Part shown: positions 16,945 to 25,949 of the stretch, in pieces
How the letters are laid out: every line of letters starts with the position of its first letter
Numbering within the stretch: position 1 is the stretch's first letter
Assembly (NCBI GenBank): GCA_018223125.1
Contig: JAAEZA010000002.1
Coordinates: 113,474 to 177,473 of the forward strand
Direction of reading: 5' to 3'
Origin: Paracoccaceae bacterium
GTDB lineage: Bacteria; Pseudomonadota; Alphaproteobacteria; Rhodobacterales; Rhodobacteraceae
DNA length: 64,000 bases
Program-made: the position numbers and the translations under genes
Notes under the pieces: model-generated
Database searches by the model: none
The model's input: the letters and a program-made list of their open reading frames with translations, nothing else
Told to the model about the DNA's origin: nothing

Positions 16945-18324
16945 TTATCCCTGATTTTTTTGAAGGCGGTTAATCCCGTCCGTCCACACACCGGCGATAT
17001 TGGATTTGGACACTGTATAAAGGAGTTTCTCCAAAAACAGATCGTTGGGCGCTTCGGTTTTATCCTCTGGCCAGATCCGCACTGTCCCCGCAGGTTCCAA
17101 AGTGTTTATCGCGATTGCATCGAATTTCATGCCCTGCACAAATGCGCCAACGGGCAGTCCCAGCGCCGCGCCACCGCCCCGCGTTGCGATATAAAACGCC
17201 TCGCGAAAATCAATACGTTTGTCGCCGCTTCCACGCCTTTCCACCGGCTTTGCTGCCTCCACTCCGCTTTCGCGAATACGCGAGGCGCTGATGCCCATGC
17301 GCGCGGTTTCCCACATAGAGGCTGTCGGGCCGCCTGAAACATCAGAACCAAAACCAACGTCGAGCCCCCGCTCCAAAGCCTTCCGAAGCGGAAAGACCGC
17401 GCCCGAGAAATAAACGTTGGACAGGGGGCAATGGGCAACAGCGGCACCATTCTGCGCCATAAGATCAAGATCGCTGTCAGACAAATGGGTGCCATGCGCA
17501 AAAACCGCATTATCCCGTAGCAAACCGAACCGTTCGAATGCCTGCGCGTCCGAACAACCGCAGCGATCTTTGACATAGCCGTGCTGCCAGTCACTTTCCG
17601 AGATGTGGCTTTGGATATGCGCGCCGGTTTCGGCTGCAAGTTTTCCCAAACCTTCAAGGCAGGCATCCGTGCAAGACGGGACAAACCTCGGCGTGACAAC
17701 CGGAAATACCATCCCGTTATTGTCCGGCAGCCCGTTGATATGATCAATCACTGCGCGTGTACCATCCACGGCATCCTGCGCCGTGGAATCGCGGTAATCC
17801 GGCGGACATTGCACCGGATCATCCATGGCGACCTTACCAACAAGCGCCCGTTGCCCCTTTGCCAGACAAATCTCGGCCAGTTTTTGGGTTGCCGGAACGT
17901 GGATGGTTGCAAAATGCAGGGCCGTGGTGGTGCCAAGGGCCAGCATATCGTCAATCAGCGCAGAATAGACTTCGGCAGCGTAATCCAGATCGGCAAAACG
18001 CGCTTCGAGCGGGAAAGTATAGGTTTGCAGCCAATCCTCAAGCGGGACATCCAGAGCGGTTCCAAGTTGGGCATATTGCGGCGCATGGACGTGCAGATCC
18101 ACAAGGCCCGGGATCAGAACCCACCCTTCGGGCAAGGGGACCGCGCCTTCGGTATCTCCGTCATGCTCGACGGACAGGATCGTACCATCATCCCCCAAGG
18201 TCAGAATTGCATTGCGAAATTCTTCGATCCGGCCGAGTTCCGGCGCATGAAATCCCGAAAACAGGAGCTTGCACCCCCGCAGATCACCAAGGGCCTGCGC
18301 CCCTGTAATTGTTGCTGATGACAT
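16945..18324 (-). CDS. guaD: Guanine deaminase
   Basis: 459 residues, an amidohydrolase of the guanine deaminase type. Residues about 73-85 read PGLVDLHVHAPQY, a near exact match to the family signature PGFVDTHIHAPQY with the HxH metal ligands. Further motifs are HISESDWQ (about 231-238, metal-ligand His region), FAHGTHLS (about 266-273), CPLSN (about 292-296) and GFGSDVSGG (about 320-328, with the metal Asp). It converts guanine to xanthine and ammonia, feeding the xanthine-dehydrogenase-like enzyme encoded in the same island. It is the last gene of the minus-strand run from the BMP transporter and follows the Rieske-less oxygenase by 6 bases, so they are very likely cotranscribed. Confidence 0.92.
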   Translation of the reverse strand: MSSATITGAQALGDLRGCKLLFSGFHAPELGRIEEFRNAILTLGDDGTILSVEHDGDTEGAVPLPEGWVLIPGLVDLHVHAPQYAQLGTALDVPLEDWLQTYTFPLEARFADLDYAAEVYSALIDDMLALGTTTALHFATIHVPATQKLAEICLAKGQRALVGKVAMDDPVQCPPDYRDSTAQDAVDGTRAVIDHINGLPDNNGMVFPVVTPRFVPSCTDACLEGLGKLAAETGAHIQSHISESDWQHGYVKDRCGCSDAQAFERFGLLRDNAVFAHGTHLSDSDLDLMAQNGAAVAHCPLSNVYFSGAVFPLRKALERGLDVGFGSDVSGGPTASMWETARMGISASRIRESGVEAAKPVERRGSGDKRIDFREAFYIATRGGGAALGLPVGAFVQGMKFDAIAINTLEPAGTVRIWPEDKTEAPNDLFLEKLLYTVSKSNIAGVWTDGINRLQKNQG

Positions 18325-18330
18325 TGAACT

Positions 18331-19215
18331 TTAGACCTGTTGGAACTGTTGCGTGCCAAGTGCTGGCCCGAGCGATGTACCATAGAAGCAGCCCTTTTCC
18401 TTCAACCACCGGCGATAAGCGATCGAGGAGGCATCCGCCCTTGTGGGCGTTTCGCTTCGGGGTTCGATCGGCAAAAGGACCGGACGCTGGTTTTCAAGAA
18501 TAATCCGGTCCTGAAGGAAAATAACCTGCTGAAAGGCAATCAATTCAGCGTCCGTGCTAACATCATCCAGCAAGAACATGACCGGATGGGCACGGCTGAG
18601 ACCCGGCTCCACCGGCTGCACGAACAAGGCGATAACATCCCAACGGGTCTTAGAAATCGGGCAGGTTTTGTAAAGCACCACAGTATAAGGCGTTGTGATC
18701 CGGTAAATGTAATCCGTGCGCAACGGTTCTGTAGACAGTTTCGCCGCGCGGGGCTGGGTAAAAACACAGTCGGTTGCCCAGACTTCATCCACTTCGCGGC
18801 GGATCTCGCATTTGTATTTTTCCACTTCCGCATGCTCTTCGGACCCCAAAATATCCGTGTGAACAAACGGGAAATGGGCCATGTCGAGAAAATTCTCCAC
18901 CACCCGCGGCGCAGAGGATTGCACCTTTACCGCGCCACAAGGCACGTAACGGCGATCCGGTTCTTCAGCTTCGGGGATATCCGGCACGTCCTTGTCAGGC
19001 GCACCAAGTGTCGTCCACAGATACCCGTAACGCTGGCGCACAGGCAGCGTGCGGACACCCGCGTCTTCAGAGGCCTGCACCGTGGGCTCTGGTCCTGCGG
19101 TAATAGCAAGACCCACCCCGAGCAGCCGCGTCCGCACACCGGAAACGGGAATCTCGGCAACATTCTGGATGCAATACCATTGATCCAGCGTGGCTTGGTC
19201 CAGTGTTTTGGTCAT
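18331..19215 (-). CDS. Rieske-type oxygenase catalytic subunit lacking the Rieske cluster segment (copy 1)
   Basis: 294 residues from ATG 19215 (MTKTLDQATLDQW), which has GAGGAA upstream. The start DQWYCIQNVAEIPVSGVRTRLL and the later LPVRQRYGYLWTTLGAP match the edges of an ordinary Rieske domain, but the roughly 50 residues between them that carry C-x-H and C-x2-H are missing. The mononuclear iron motif is intact: VENFLDMAHFPFVHTD gives N108, D111, H114, H119, and D236 (FLQDRIILEN) is the probable third ligand. An oxygenase without its own [2Fe-2S] cluster needs one in trans, as NdmC does from NdmD in caffeine degradation. The stand-alone Rieske protein at 25946-26629 is the obvious candidate. 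It lies between the 8-oxoguanine-deaminase-like gene and guaD, implying a purine substrate (inference). Confidence 0.82.
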   Translation of the reverse strand: MTKTLDQATLDQWYCIQNVAEIPVSGVRTRLLGVGLAITAGPEPTVQASEDAGVRTLPVRQRYGYLWTTLGAPDKDVPDIPEAEEPDRRYVPCGAVKVQSSAPRVVENFLDMAHFPFVHTDILGSEEHAEVEKYKCEIRREVDEVWATDCVFTQPRAAKLSTEPLRTDYIYRITTPYTVVLYKTCPISKTRWDVIALFVQPVEPGLSRAHPVMFLLDDVSTDAELIAFQQVIFLQDRIILENQRPVLLPIEPRSETPTRADASSIAYRRWLKEKGCFYGTSLGPALGTQQFQQV

Positions 19216-19225
19216 CGGCTGTTCC

Positions 19226-20644
19226 TCAGGCATAAATCCGCTCCATGGTTTCGCTATGGTCGCGCAATGCAGCGTCAATATCCAGACGGGTAAAACTGCC
19301 TTGTTCGACTAAAGGCACACCGTTGACGAAAGAATAGTCCACGTTAAGGGGACCACACATCACCAGCGCCGCAAGCGGGTCGCGTTGCGTGCCTGCCATA
19401 CCAAGTTGGGTACGCTTCACTGCGATCAGATCCGCTGATTTTCCGGCTGCAATCTGACCGATGTCATCCCGTCCCAGCAAATGGGCGCCGCCCCGTGTTG
19501 CCATCCAAAGCGCCTCGCGCACGGACAAAGCGGTTGGGGTTCCCCCGAAGCCGCCGCGCCCCCCCGGTGCTTCGGAAAGATAGCGGTCCGGTGCGACACG
19601 CTGCAGAAACTGCGCGAAGCGCACCTCGGAAAACATGTTGGAGGTGTCATTGGACGCAGACCCGTCCACCCCCAGCCCCACGACAACACCGGCATCCAAC
19701 ATCTCGCGCGTGCGCATAATCCCAAGTCCGCAGCGCATATGGGCGGAGGGGCAAAACGTTGCGCCGGTTCCGGTTTCTGCAAAGGCCCTGATTTCAGCGT
19801 CATTGAGGAAAATTGAATGGGCGAACCAGACATCCGGCCCCAGCCAGTCGCAGCTTTCCGCATAGGCGACGGAACGCATACCGTAGGTTTCAATACAATA
19901 TTCTTCTTCGGAAAGAACTTCGGCAATATGGGAATGCAGGCGCACACCATCGTGGGCCCGTGCCAGCGCAGCAGCGTCTTTCATCAGGCCTTGCGTAACC
20001 GAAAATGCCGAACAGGGCGCAAGCACTATGCGTGTCATCGCATGGTCCGACATATCGTGATGGGTGCCGATGAGACGCTCTGCGTCTTGCAGAATATCGT
20101 CTTCTTCTTCCACACAGCTATCAGGGGGCAGCCCGCCCTTGCTTTCCCCACGGCTCATCGCGCCTCGGGCTGCGTGGAACCGTAGGCCCATCTCCTGTGC
20201 GACACGGATCGGTGTATCAAGCGTACAATCATTGGGCATGATATACTGATGATCCGAACTGGTCGTGCAGCCGGACATGATGAGTTCCGCCATCGCCATG
20301 CGGGAGGCCGTTGCCATTGCGCGATCATCAAGCCGCGCCCAAATCGGGTAGAGCGTCTTAAGCCAGACGAACAATTCATCATCCTGCACCATGACACGGG
20401 TCAGGTTCTGGTAGAAATGGTGATGGGTGTTCACCATACCCGGCATGACCACATGATCGGACATATCCAGCAGACGGTCCACGCTCTGCTCTGCACTTTC
20501 GGGGCAATCGGCCATTGGCCCGCACGCCGCAATGACATTGTCGCGGATCAGGACAAAACCGTCCGAAATCTCGGTGCCTGCGTCCCTCAGGACGCCATCG
20601 AATCGGGCTAGATGCGAAATATGTTTCAGCAGGATCGTCGTCAT
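19226..20644 (-). CDS. 8-oxoguanine deaminase-like amidohydrolase (COG0402)
   Basis: 472 residues. The metal motif MVNTHHHFYQNLTR (about 71-84) has the HHHFYQ-LTR signature I associate with 8-oxoguanine deaminases such as Pseudomonas PA0142. Other motifs are LHSHIAE (about 233-239), WFAHSIFL (about 271-278), FCPSAHMRCG (about 296-305) and GLGVDGSASND (about 322-332, metal Asp). Those enzymes turn 8-oxoguanine into uric acid and ammonia; isoguanine is a known alternative. The start overlaps the stop of the permease gene (ATGA), so it belongs to the transporter operon, which ties the transporter to purine bases. Confidence 0.82.
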   Translation of the reverse strand: MTTILLKHISHLARFDGVLRDAGTEISDGFVLIRDNVIAACGPMADCPESAEQSVDRLLDMSDHVVMPGMVNTHHHFYQNLTRVMVQDDELFVWLKTLYPIWARLDDRAMATASRMAMAELIMSGCTTSSDHQYIMPNDCTLDTPIRVAQEMGLRFHAARGAMSRGESKGGLPPDSCVEEEDDILQDAERLIGTHHDMSDHAMTRIVLAPCSAFSVTQGLMKDAAALARAHDGVRLHSHIAEVLSEEEYCIETYGMRSVAYAESCDWLGPDVWFAHSIFLNDAEIRAFAETGTGATFCPSAHMRCGLGIMRTREMLDAGVVVGLGVDGSASNDTSNMFSEVRFAQFLQRVAPDRYLSEAPGGRGGFGGTPTALSVREALWMATRGGAHLLGRDDIGQIAAGKSADLIAVKRTQLGMAGTQRDPLAALVMCGPLNVDYSFVNGVPLVEQGSFTRLDIDAALRDHSETMERIYA

Positions 20645-21576
20645 CTTTGGTCTCTGAAATAAGGGGCTGTTATGCCATCAGGGGCAGCCATCAGGCGGCG
20701 CATCCTTTGCCATGTGATCACAGGCAGGATCATCAGCGCCATTGTCCCGAGATAGGGCAACATGGACAGGATAGAGGCCGCGACAGGCCAGTTGCGAGCC
20801 TGCCCGACAAAGCCAAGTCCGGTGACAAATCCGAACAACAAACCCGCCAATACTGCGTTGATTGGCCGGAACCCTGCGAAAATCACCAGAGCGACTGCGA
20901 TCCAGCCCCGCCCCGCGACCACACCTTCGGACCAGCTTGGCACAAAGGTGAGTGTCAGGTAGCCCCCGGCCCCTGACGCAAGCGCAGCGCCCAGTGACGT
21001 GTACCAGAAGCGCATTTTCATCACCGGAATGCCCGCCGCATCCGCTGCAGCCGGATTCTCCCCGACCGCCCGCATGTTCAACCCGTGCCGCGTGTAGAAC
21101 ATCATGTAATGCAGCGCCAAAGGCAAAATAAAAAAGATTACGTAGATCAGGATGTTGTGGCTAAACAACGCCCGCCCGAAAAAGGGCAAATCGGACAGAA
21201 CCGGTATGTGAAGGGGGGAAAACGTTTCTGGCACAGGCGTGCCGGAAAACGGTTTTCCGATCGTCGCCGCCATACCTGTCCCGATGTACGTTAGCGCAAG
21301 ACCGCAGAGGATTTGGTTGGCGCGCACTACAACTGTGGCCGTTGCGAACACCATACCCGAGAGCAACCCTACAAGCAGGGCAACACCAAGGCCAAGCCAC
21401 GGCGATCCGGTGCTGACCACAGTCACGACGGCAGACATCGCCCCCAAGGCAATCAGCCCCTCTACACCAAGGTTCACAACACCGACCCGTTCTGCGAGCA
21501 CCTCGCCGAGCGCGGCGAGCGCTAGGACGCCACCAGCCAGAAACGCGGTTTGTATAAGACCTGCAAGAATATCCAT
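20641..21576 (-). CDS. ABC transporter permease, BMP/nucleoside type (second permease)
   Basis: 311 residues from ATG 21576 (MDILAGLIQTAF), one base after the stop of the other permease. Eight to ten hydrophobic helices of the BPD_transp_2 family, with the typical segments GEVLAERVGVVNLGVEGLI (about 21-39) and NMRAVGENPAAADAAGI (about 180-196). This family is the inner-membrane pore of importers for ribose, nucleosides and purines with a BMP-type binding protein (NupQ/YufQ type). It is coupled to the 8-oxoguanine-deaminase-like gene by an ATGA overlap. Confidence 0.88.
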   Translation of the reverse strand: MDILAGLIQTAFLAGGVLALAALGEVLAERVGVVNLGVEGLIALGAMSAVVTVVSTGSPWLGLGVALLVGLLSGMVFATATVVVRANQILCGLALTYIGTGMAATIGKPFSGTPVPETFSPLHIPVLSDLPFFGRALFSHNILIYVIFFILPLALHYMMFYTRHGLNMRAVGENPAAADAAGIPVMKMRFWYTSLGAALASGAGGYLTLTFVPSWSEGVVAGRGWIAVALVIFAGFRPINAVLAGLLFGFVTGLGFVGQARNWPVAASILSMLPYLGTMALMILPVITWQRMRRLMAAPDGITAPYFRDQR

Positions 21577-21577
21577 G

Positions 21578-22633
21578 TCAGCCGTCCTTCGCTTTGGTGC
21601 GCAAGATTTTGTAATGGGCCGCTTCGTCGCCAATTGCTGCGTAAAGTAGGATCAGGCCGGTCACGGCCAGAACAGTATGGGTCGTCAGCCCTTGGGACTG
21701 GAGCACGATCCCGCCATTCAGCAAGACCGCCATGAAAAACGCCGTAGCCAGAACGCCGACAGGGGCAGCCCGCGCAAGAACCGCAACCATGATACCAATG
21801 TATCCGTAGTTGTTGGAAATCCCGCCCTGCAACCGCCCTACAGTGCCCGCCACCTCCATCATGCCACCCAGCCCTGCCAGCGCGCCAGACAGCAGCATGA
21901 TCCCGATCAACTGGGTGCGCACCGGCATACCCGCATAGCGTGCGGCACCCGGATTGGCCCCTGCGATCCGCACCTCATAGCCCCAACGGGTGTATGTCAC
22001 GAACAGGGACAATGCGATCGCGATGAGTATTGCGATTGGAAGCCCCCAATGCACGATGCCCCAAAAGGCCGGCACCGAAACCGGCAAACGCGATGTCGTC
22101 GCCAGCGCCATGCCCGACGGATCAAGCCACGGTCCGGTCGCGAGCCAATAGACCAGCAGCATTGCGACAAAGTTCATCAAGAGTGTGGTAATCAGCTCTG
22201 ACACATCCGCATAGGCCCGCGCCAGTGTCGGAATTAGAATCCAGAGCGCGCCGCCAATCATGCCCGCCGCCCCCATCAGAGGCAGGATAACCCAGACCGG
22301 CCCGGATACGAACAGTGCAACGCCAGTGGCACAGAGCGCGCCAAAATTGAACTGCCCTTCCGCCCCGATGTTCCACGCCCCGATGCGCAGCGCCACCGCG
22401 ACCGACAAGCCGCAATAGATCAGCGGAGAGAACAGAAGCGAAAGATCCTCCAGCCCGAAAGAACTGCCAAAGGTCGAGGATATGACCTTTGCGCCCAGCG
22501 CCAGCGGATTGTGTCCAGAGGCCCATAACACCAGCGCAGCCGTCACAATGGCCAGAAGGACAGACAAAACGCGCAGCACAAAAGCCACACGGGGCGGCGC
22601 CAGAGGCATACGTTGCAGACGCATCGAAGTCAT
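21578..22633 (-). CDS. ABC transporter permease, BMP/nucleoside type (first permease)
   Basis: 351 residues; start overlaps the ATPase stop (ATGA). About nine membrane helices of the BPD_transp_2 family, with the family segments AVALRIGAWNIGAEGQFNFG (about 80-99) and RWGYEVRIAGANPGAARYAG (about 217-236). It pairs with the following permease to form the heterodimeric pore of a nucleoside or purine-base importer (NupP/YufP type). Confidence 0.88.
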   Translation of the reverse strand: MTSMRLQRMPLAPPRVAFVLRVLSVLLAIVTAALVLWASGHNPLALGAKVISSTFGSSFGLEDLSLLFSPLIYCGLSVAVALRIGAWNIGAEGQFNFGALCATGVALFVSGPVWVILPLMGAAGMIGGALWILIPTLARAYADVSELITTLLMNFVAMLLVYWLATGPWLDPSGMALATTSRLPVSVPAFWGIVHWGLPIAILIAIALSLFVTYTRWGYEVRIAGANPGAARYAGMPVRTQLIGIMLLSGALAGLGGMMEVAGTVGRLQGGISNNYGYIGIMVAVLARAAPVGVLATAFFMAVLLNGGIVLQSQGLTTHTVLAVTGLILLYAAIGDEAAHYKILRTKAKDG

Positions 22634-24201
22634 GGCAGATCCTCCTGACGTGTACCGCCCATCATCAGGCCGATTGTTTCAACGTCTGCTTTGTCTGTCG
22701 GGCAGGTTCCCATGATTTCTCCGTGGAACATGACAGCAATCCGGTCCGAAAAACTCAGCAACTCTTCCAACTCCTCTGAGATAAGAACCACCGCCACACC
22801 ACTGTCGCGCAGGTCCAGAAAATAACGCATCATCGTGTTGATCGCGCCCACATCCAGACCGCGGGACGGATAGGCCGCGATCAGGATCCGCTCTGCAATG
22901 CGCATCTCCCGACGTGCCACCAGCCGTTGCTGGTTGCCCCCCGACAGGTTCCGCGCCGGCATGTTGAAATCGGGCACCATCACTTCGGCGATACTTGCAA
23001 TCTCCCGCGCGAGATTGGCTGCTCCCCGTGGAGAGAACCATCCCTTGCGGGACAGGGGCGGCGCCCCGTATTCCCGCAAAACCGCGTTGTCGGTGATCGA
23101 AAGCGTTGGGGCCATACCGGAATGCAGCCGGTCTTCGGGAATATGGCCGATGCCCTTTTGCGCCAGCGCACGGGCACCGGCGCGTGTGACGTCTTCTCCG
23201 TCCAGAAAGATCTTGCCAGAACTGGCCTGCGACAGACCGGAAATCACATAAGTCAGTTCCCGCTGGCCATTACCGGCGACCCCTGCAATGCCCAGAATTT
23301 CCCCCGGATAAAGGTCGAAGGATATATTCTTAAGAACTGTGTCCTGCTCTCCTTTAAGGCTGACGTCTGACAGGCTGAGAACAGGGGCAGCTTTTGCGCG
23401 GGCTGCCGATTTCTTGTGGGTCTCGGTCAGCACAATTTCCCGCCCGACCATCAATTGCGCAAGGCTCTTCTCCGTACAGTCCTTCGTCCACTCTGTGGCG
23501 ACTTTTTCGCCATTGCGCAGAACAGTGATGCGGTCGGAAATTTCGAGCACTTCTTCAAGTTTATGGGAAATAAAAATCACCGCATTGCCCCGCGCGGTGA
23601 AGGCGCGCAAGGCGGTGAACAACTCTCTCGCTTCCTGCGGTGTCAGAACGGCTGTCGGTTCATCAAGGATCAATAATTTGGCATCGCGGGCCAGCACGCG
23701 CAGGATTTCAACCCTTTGCTGTTCCCCGGTAGACAGGTCCGCGACCACTGTCTTGGGATTAACGGCAAGCCCCAAATCCGTTGCAAGTTGGGCTGTGCGG
23801 GTTTCCAGACTGTTACGCGATATACGCTTTGGGGTTTCAGGCCATCCCAAATGGATGTTTTCAGCGACAGTAAAGGCCCGCACCAGTTTGAAATGCTGGT
23901 GCACCATGCCGATACCGGCCTCAATCGCATCGGTAGGTGACGCAAAGTCCCGCGTGCGGCCATCTACGATCAATTCACCTGCATCCATCTTGTAGATGCC
24001 GGTTACAATATTCATCAGCGTGGATTTCCCCGCGCCGTTTTCCCCGAGAAGGGCGTGAATTTCGCCGGGATACACGTCAAGATCAACGGACTCATTGGCA
24101 ACAACACCGGGGAAGTACTTGCTCACGCTTTTCAGCGAAAGAAGTGGTGGCGTCCCGGGCGTTAGCCCGAGACGCTGCTGAACGGATGCACTGTCTCGCA
24201 T
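22630..24201 (-). CDS. Double ABC ATPase, nucleoside/purine importer
   Basis: 523 residues with two ABC domains. Domain 1: Walker A GENGAGKST (about 54-62), signature LSTGEQQR (about 155-162), Walker B LLILDEPTA (about 176-184), H-loop ISHKLEE. Domain 2 (about 270-520) has a degenerate Walker A (GVAGNGQRE), signature LSGGNQQR and ILIAAYPSRGLDVGA, as in RbsA/MglA-like and YufO-type ATPases. It energises the importer formed by the two downstream permeases and the BMP protein encoded upstream. Confidence 0.9.
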   Translation of the reverse strand: MRDSASVQQRLGLTPGTPPLLSLKSVSKYFPGVVANESVDLDVYPGEIHALLGENGAGKSTLMNIVTGIYKMDAGELIVDGRTRDFASPTDAIEAGIGMVHQHFKLVRAFTVAENIHLGWPETPKRISRNSLETRTAQLATDLGLAVNPKTVVADLSTGEQQRVEILRVLARDAKLLILDEPTAVLTPQEARELFTALRAFTARGNAVIFISHKLEEVLEISDRITVLRNGEKVATEWTKDCTEKSLAQLMVGREIVLTETHKKSAARAKAAPVLSLSDVSLKGEQDTVLKNISFDLYPGEILGIAGVAGNGQRELTYVISGLSQASSGKIFLDGEDVTRAGARALAQKGIGHIPEDRLHSGMAPTLSITDNAVLREYGAPPLSRKGWFSPRGAANLAREIASIAEVMVPDFNMPARNLSGGNQQRLVARREMRIAERILIAAYPSRGLDVGAINTMMRYFLDLRDSGVAVVLISEELEELLSFSDRIAVMFHGEIMGTCPTDKADVETIGLMMGGTRQEDLP

Positions 24202-24206
24202 GGTTC

Positions 24207-25331
24207 CTAGCTGTCCAGTCCGGAAACACCCTCGATGGACCAGTTCCAGTGATAAAGCTCCTGCTCGCTCATGGTTGCACCTTTGGCGACTTTCACGTTG
24301 CCTTTGGTATCCTTAAGCTCGCCTACGAACGGATTGAAAGACCCGTCCAGAATAGAGGCTTTGACAGCATCGGCTTTGGCAGCAACCTCGGCAGGTACGC
24401 TTTCGCCCCAAGCATCCACATCGACACCGTTTCCGAAGGGCAGAAGATCCTGTGTCGGCGTCCATTCACCGGCCAGACGGCGGCGGACCTGTTCTACGTA
24501 GAAGTCTTTGAAATCCACGATGATCGAAGAGATATAGGCATTCGGACCATAGCGGCGCAGGTCCGTGTTCCACATTACGGCCTTGGCGCCGCGTTCTTCC
24601 GCAACTTGCAGATAGCCGGCCTCATCCATGATTCCGAACAACACATCGCAACCGTTATCGATCAGGGCCGTACCGGCCTGCGTTGCCGCCTGCGGGTCAA
24701 ACCAGCTGTTGATTACAATCGCCTGCAACGTGGCTTCGGGGTTCACCGAACGCGCGCCCATCAGGAAGGCATTGGTTCCGGAATAAACCGAAGGCACCGG
24801 GAAAGAAGCAACATAGCCGAGTTTACCCGAAGTCGACATCGCACCAGCGGCGATACCTGCCACATAAGACGGATACCAGTGCGACAGATAAAAGGTCCCG
24901 AGATTTTCAAGCGGGCTTCGGCCGTCACATTCGTAAAAAGCAACGTCAGGGGCGCGCTTGGCAACATCGTACAGGAAATCGCCATAGTTCGAGGTGGCGA
25001 AAACCATATTCGCGTCATCCGCTACGAACTGGCGGAAAATACGTGTGGCATCGGCGGAATATGGAATGCTTTCCACATAGGATGTGCGCAGTTTCGGAAA
25101 GGCGGCCTCAACCGCTTTCATGCCTTGGTCATGGGCCCAGGTCCAACCCTCGTCAGAGGTCGGGCCAGTGTGACCGAAAGCGATGTGGGCATCTTCTTCG
25201 GCGACAGGCGCGAGCGGCGTGGCGGCATGGGCGGCGCTGAACACGCCCGTCTTGGGCAGCAGATACCCTGCGCCGGCTGCAATACCCATGTTCAGGAAGC
25301 CGCGGCGGGATAGGGACTTGGTGGAAATCAT
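24207..25331 (-). CDS. BMP-family (purine nucleoside-type) substrate-binding protein with Tat signal
   Basis: 374 residues from ATG 25331, with GAGG in its leader. The N-terminus STKSLSRRGFLNMGIAAGAG is a twin-arginine signal (SRRGFLNMG) with cleavage probably after AHA (about 36), so it is exported folded to the periplasm. The body matches the BMP/PnrA-like family: AFGHTGPTSDEGWTWAHDQG (about 51-70), FATSNYGDFLYDVAKRAPDVAFYECDG (about 112-138), SYVAGIAAGAMSTSGKLGYVASFPVPSVYSGTNAF (about 156-190) and WFDPQAATQAGTALIDNGCDVLFG (about 210-233). Family members bind nucleosides or purines. First gene of the minus operon; 5 bases before the ATPase. Confidence 0.9.
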   Translation of the reverse strand: MISTKSLSRRGFLNMGIAAGAGYLLPKTGVFSAAHAATPLAPVAEEDAHIAFGHTGPTSDEGWTWAHDQGMKAVEAAFPKLRTSYVESIPYSADATRIFRQFVADDANMVFATSNYGDFLYDVAKRAPDVAFYECDGRSPLENLGTFYLSHWYPSYVAGIAAGAMSTSGKLGYVASFPVPSVYSGTNAFLMGARSVNPEATLQAIVINSWFDPQAATQAGTALIDNGCDVLFGIMDEAGYLQVAEERGAKAVMWNTDLRRYGPNAYISSIIVDFKDFYVEQVRRRLAGEWTPTQDLLPFGNGVDVDAWGESVPAEVAAKADAVKASILDGSFNPFVGELKDTKGNVKVAKGATMSEQELYHWNWSIEGVSGLDS

Positions 25332-25561
25332 CGGGAGGAACCTCTTGTCTGTTGGAATATGTCCGCCCCGCCGTTCTGGTGCTTCGGGTGCGGACTGCGA
25401 CTGAACGCGTCTGGATAGAATGCGCGACACAGGCCAGTTCTACCGGCGCCTTGCATCAACACCCGCTGCGGTAAAGGGCCGGACTGCCCATTCCCTCATT
25501 TACGAGTGACCCCACGTTTCCAAAACTAAACGATGCTGAATAGTGGTAAATTTTGCACCTT

Positions 25562-25581
25562 GTTGTTGCGTTTATAACAAC
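25562..25581. promoter_or_regulatory. Inverted repeat GTTGTT-N8-AACAAC in the divergent control region
   Basis: The 333-base space between the BMP gene (minus) and the acylphosphatase-like gene (plus) holds a perfect 6-bp dyad at 25562-25567/25576-25581. It is followed at once by a possible -35 box (TTGACG, 25584-25589) facing the plus-strand operon. The dyad size suits a LysR-type or other dimeric regulator, and a LysR gene lies in that operon. A related but differently spaced element (TGTTGCG...AACAAC, 28179-28199) lies just after the LysR gene, upstream of the decarboxylase genes. Nothing else was seen in the gap. Confidence 0.45.
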
Positions 25582-25664
25582 ACTTGACGGCGGGGATTTT
25601 CCGCTCTCTTAGTGTGTCGGAATACAGAAAACCAAACCGCTCCCCATTGATTTCAGGGGCTTTT

Positions 25665-25949
25665 ATGAAGGTTCTACAAGCGCAGATGAAAACCGAACAG
25701 GTCATATTCTCATTCACAGGCACCCTGCCGGCGCAGAGCTTTCACGAGTTTGCGCAACACCGCGCAAAACGTCTGTCACTGCAACTGGAAACACAGTTCC
25801 AGAACAACACCAAAGCGCGAATGCAAGTCACCGGACAGACTGATCTGGTGGACGCATTCGAGATGGCACTGAGTCTCGGGCCGCCGGATTGCGTAGTGCG
25901 GGACGTGCAGCGGATCGCAACACAGTCAGAAGAAGGAAAGTCGTCATGA
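25665..25949 (+). CDS. Acylphosphatase-like small protein lacking the catalytic Arg motif
   Basis: 94 residues from ATG 25665 behind AGGGG. Length and order of elements fit the acylphosphatase ferredoxin-like fold: strand VIFSFTG (about 13-19), helix FHEFAQHRAKRLSLQ (26-40), a strand pair ending QNNTKARMQVTG (46-57), helix DLVDAFEMALSLGPP (60-74) and last strand CVVRDVQRI. The usual GRVQGVGFR loop with the phosphate-binding Arg is replaced by TLPAQSFHE (20-28), while an Asn near the catalytic Asn position remains (N47/N48). So the fold assignment is tentative and acyl-phosphate hydrolysis is unlikely. It is translationally coupled (ATGA) to the Rieske protein, suggesting an accessory or subunit role. 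Confidence 0.55.
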   Translation: MKVLQAQMKTEQVIFSFTGTLPAQSFHEFAQHRAKRLSLQLETQFQNNTKARMQVTGQTDLVDAFEMALSLGPPDCVVRDVQRIATQSEEGKSS

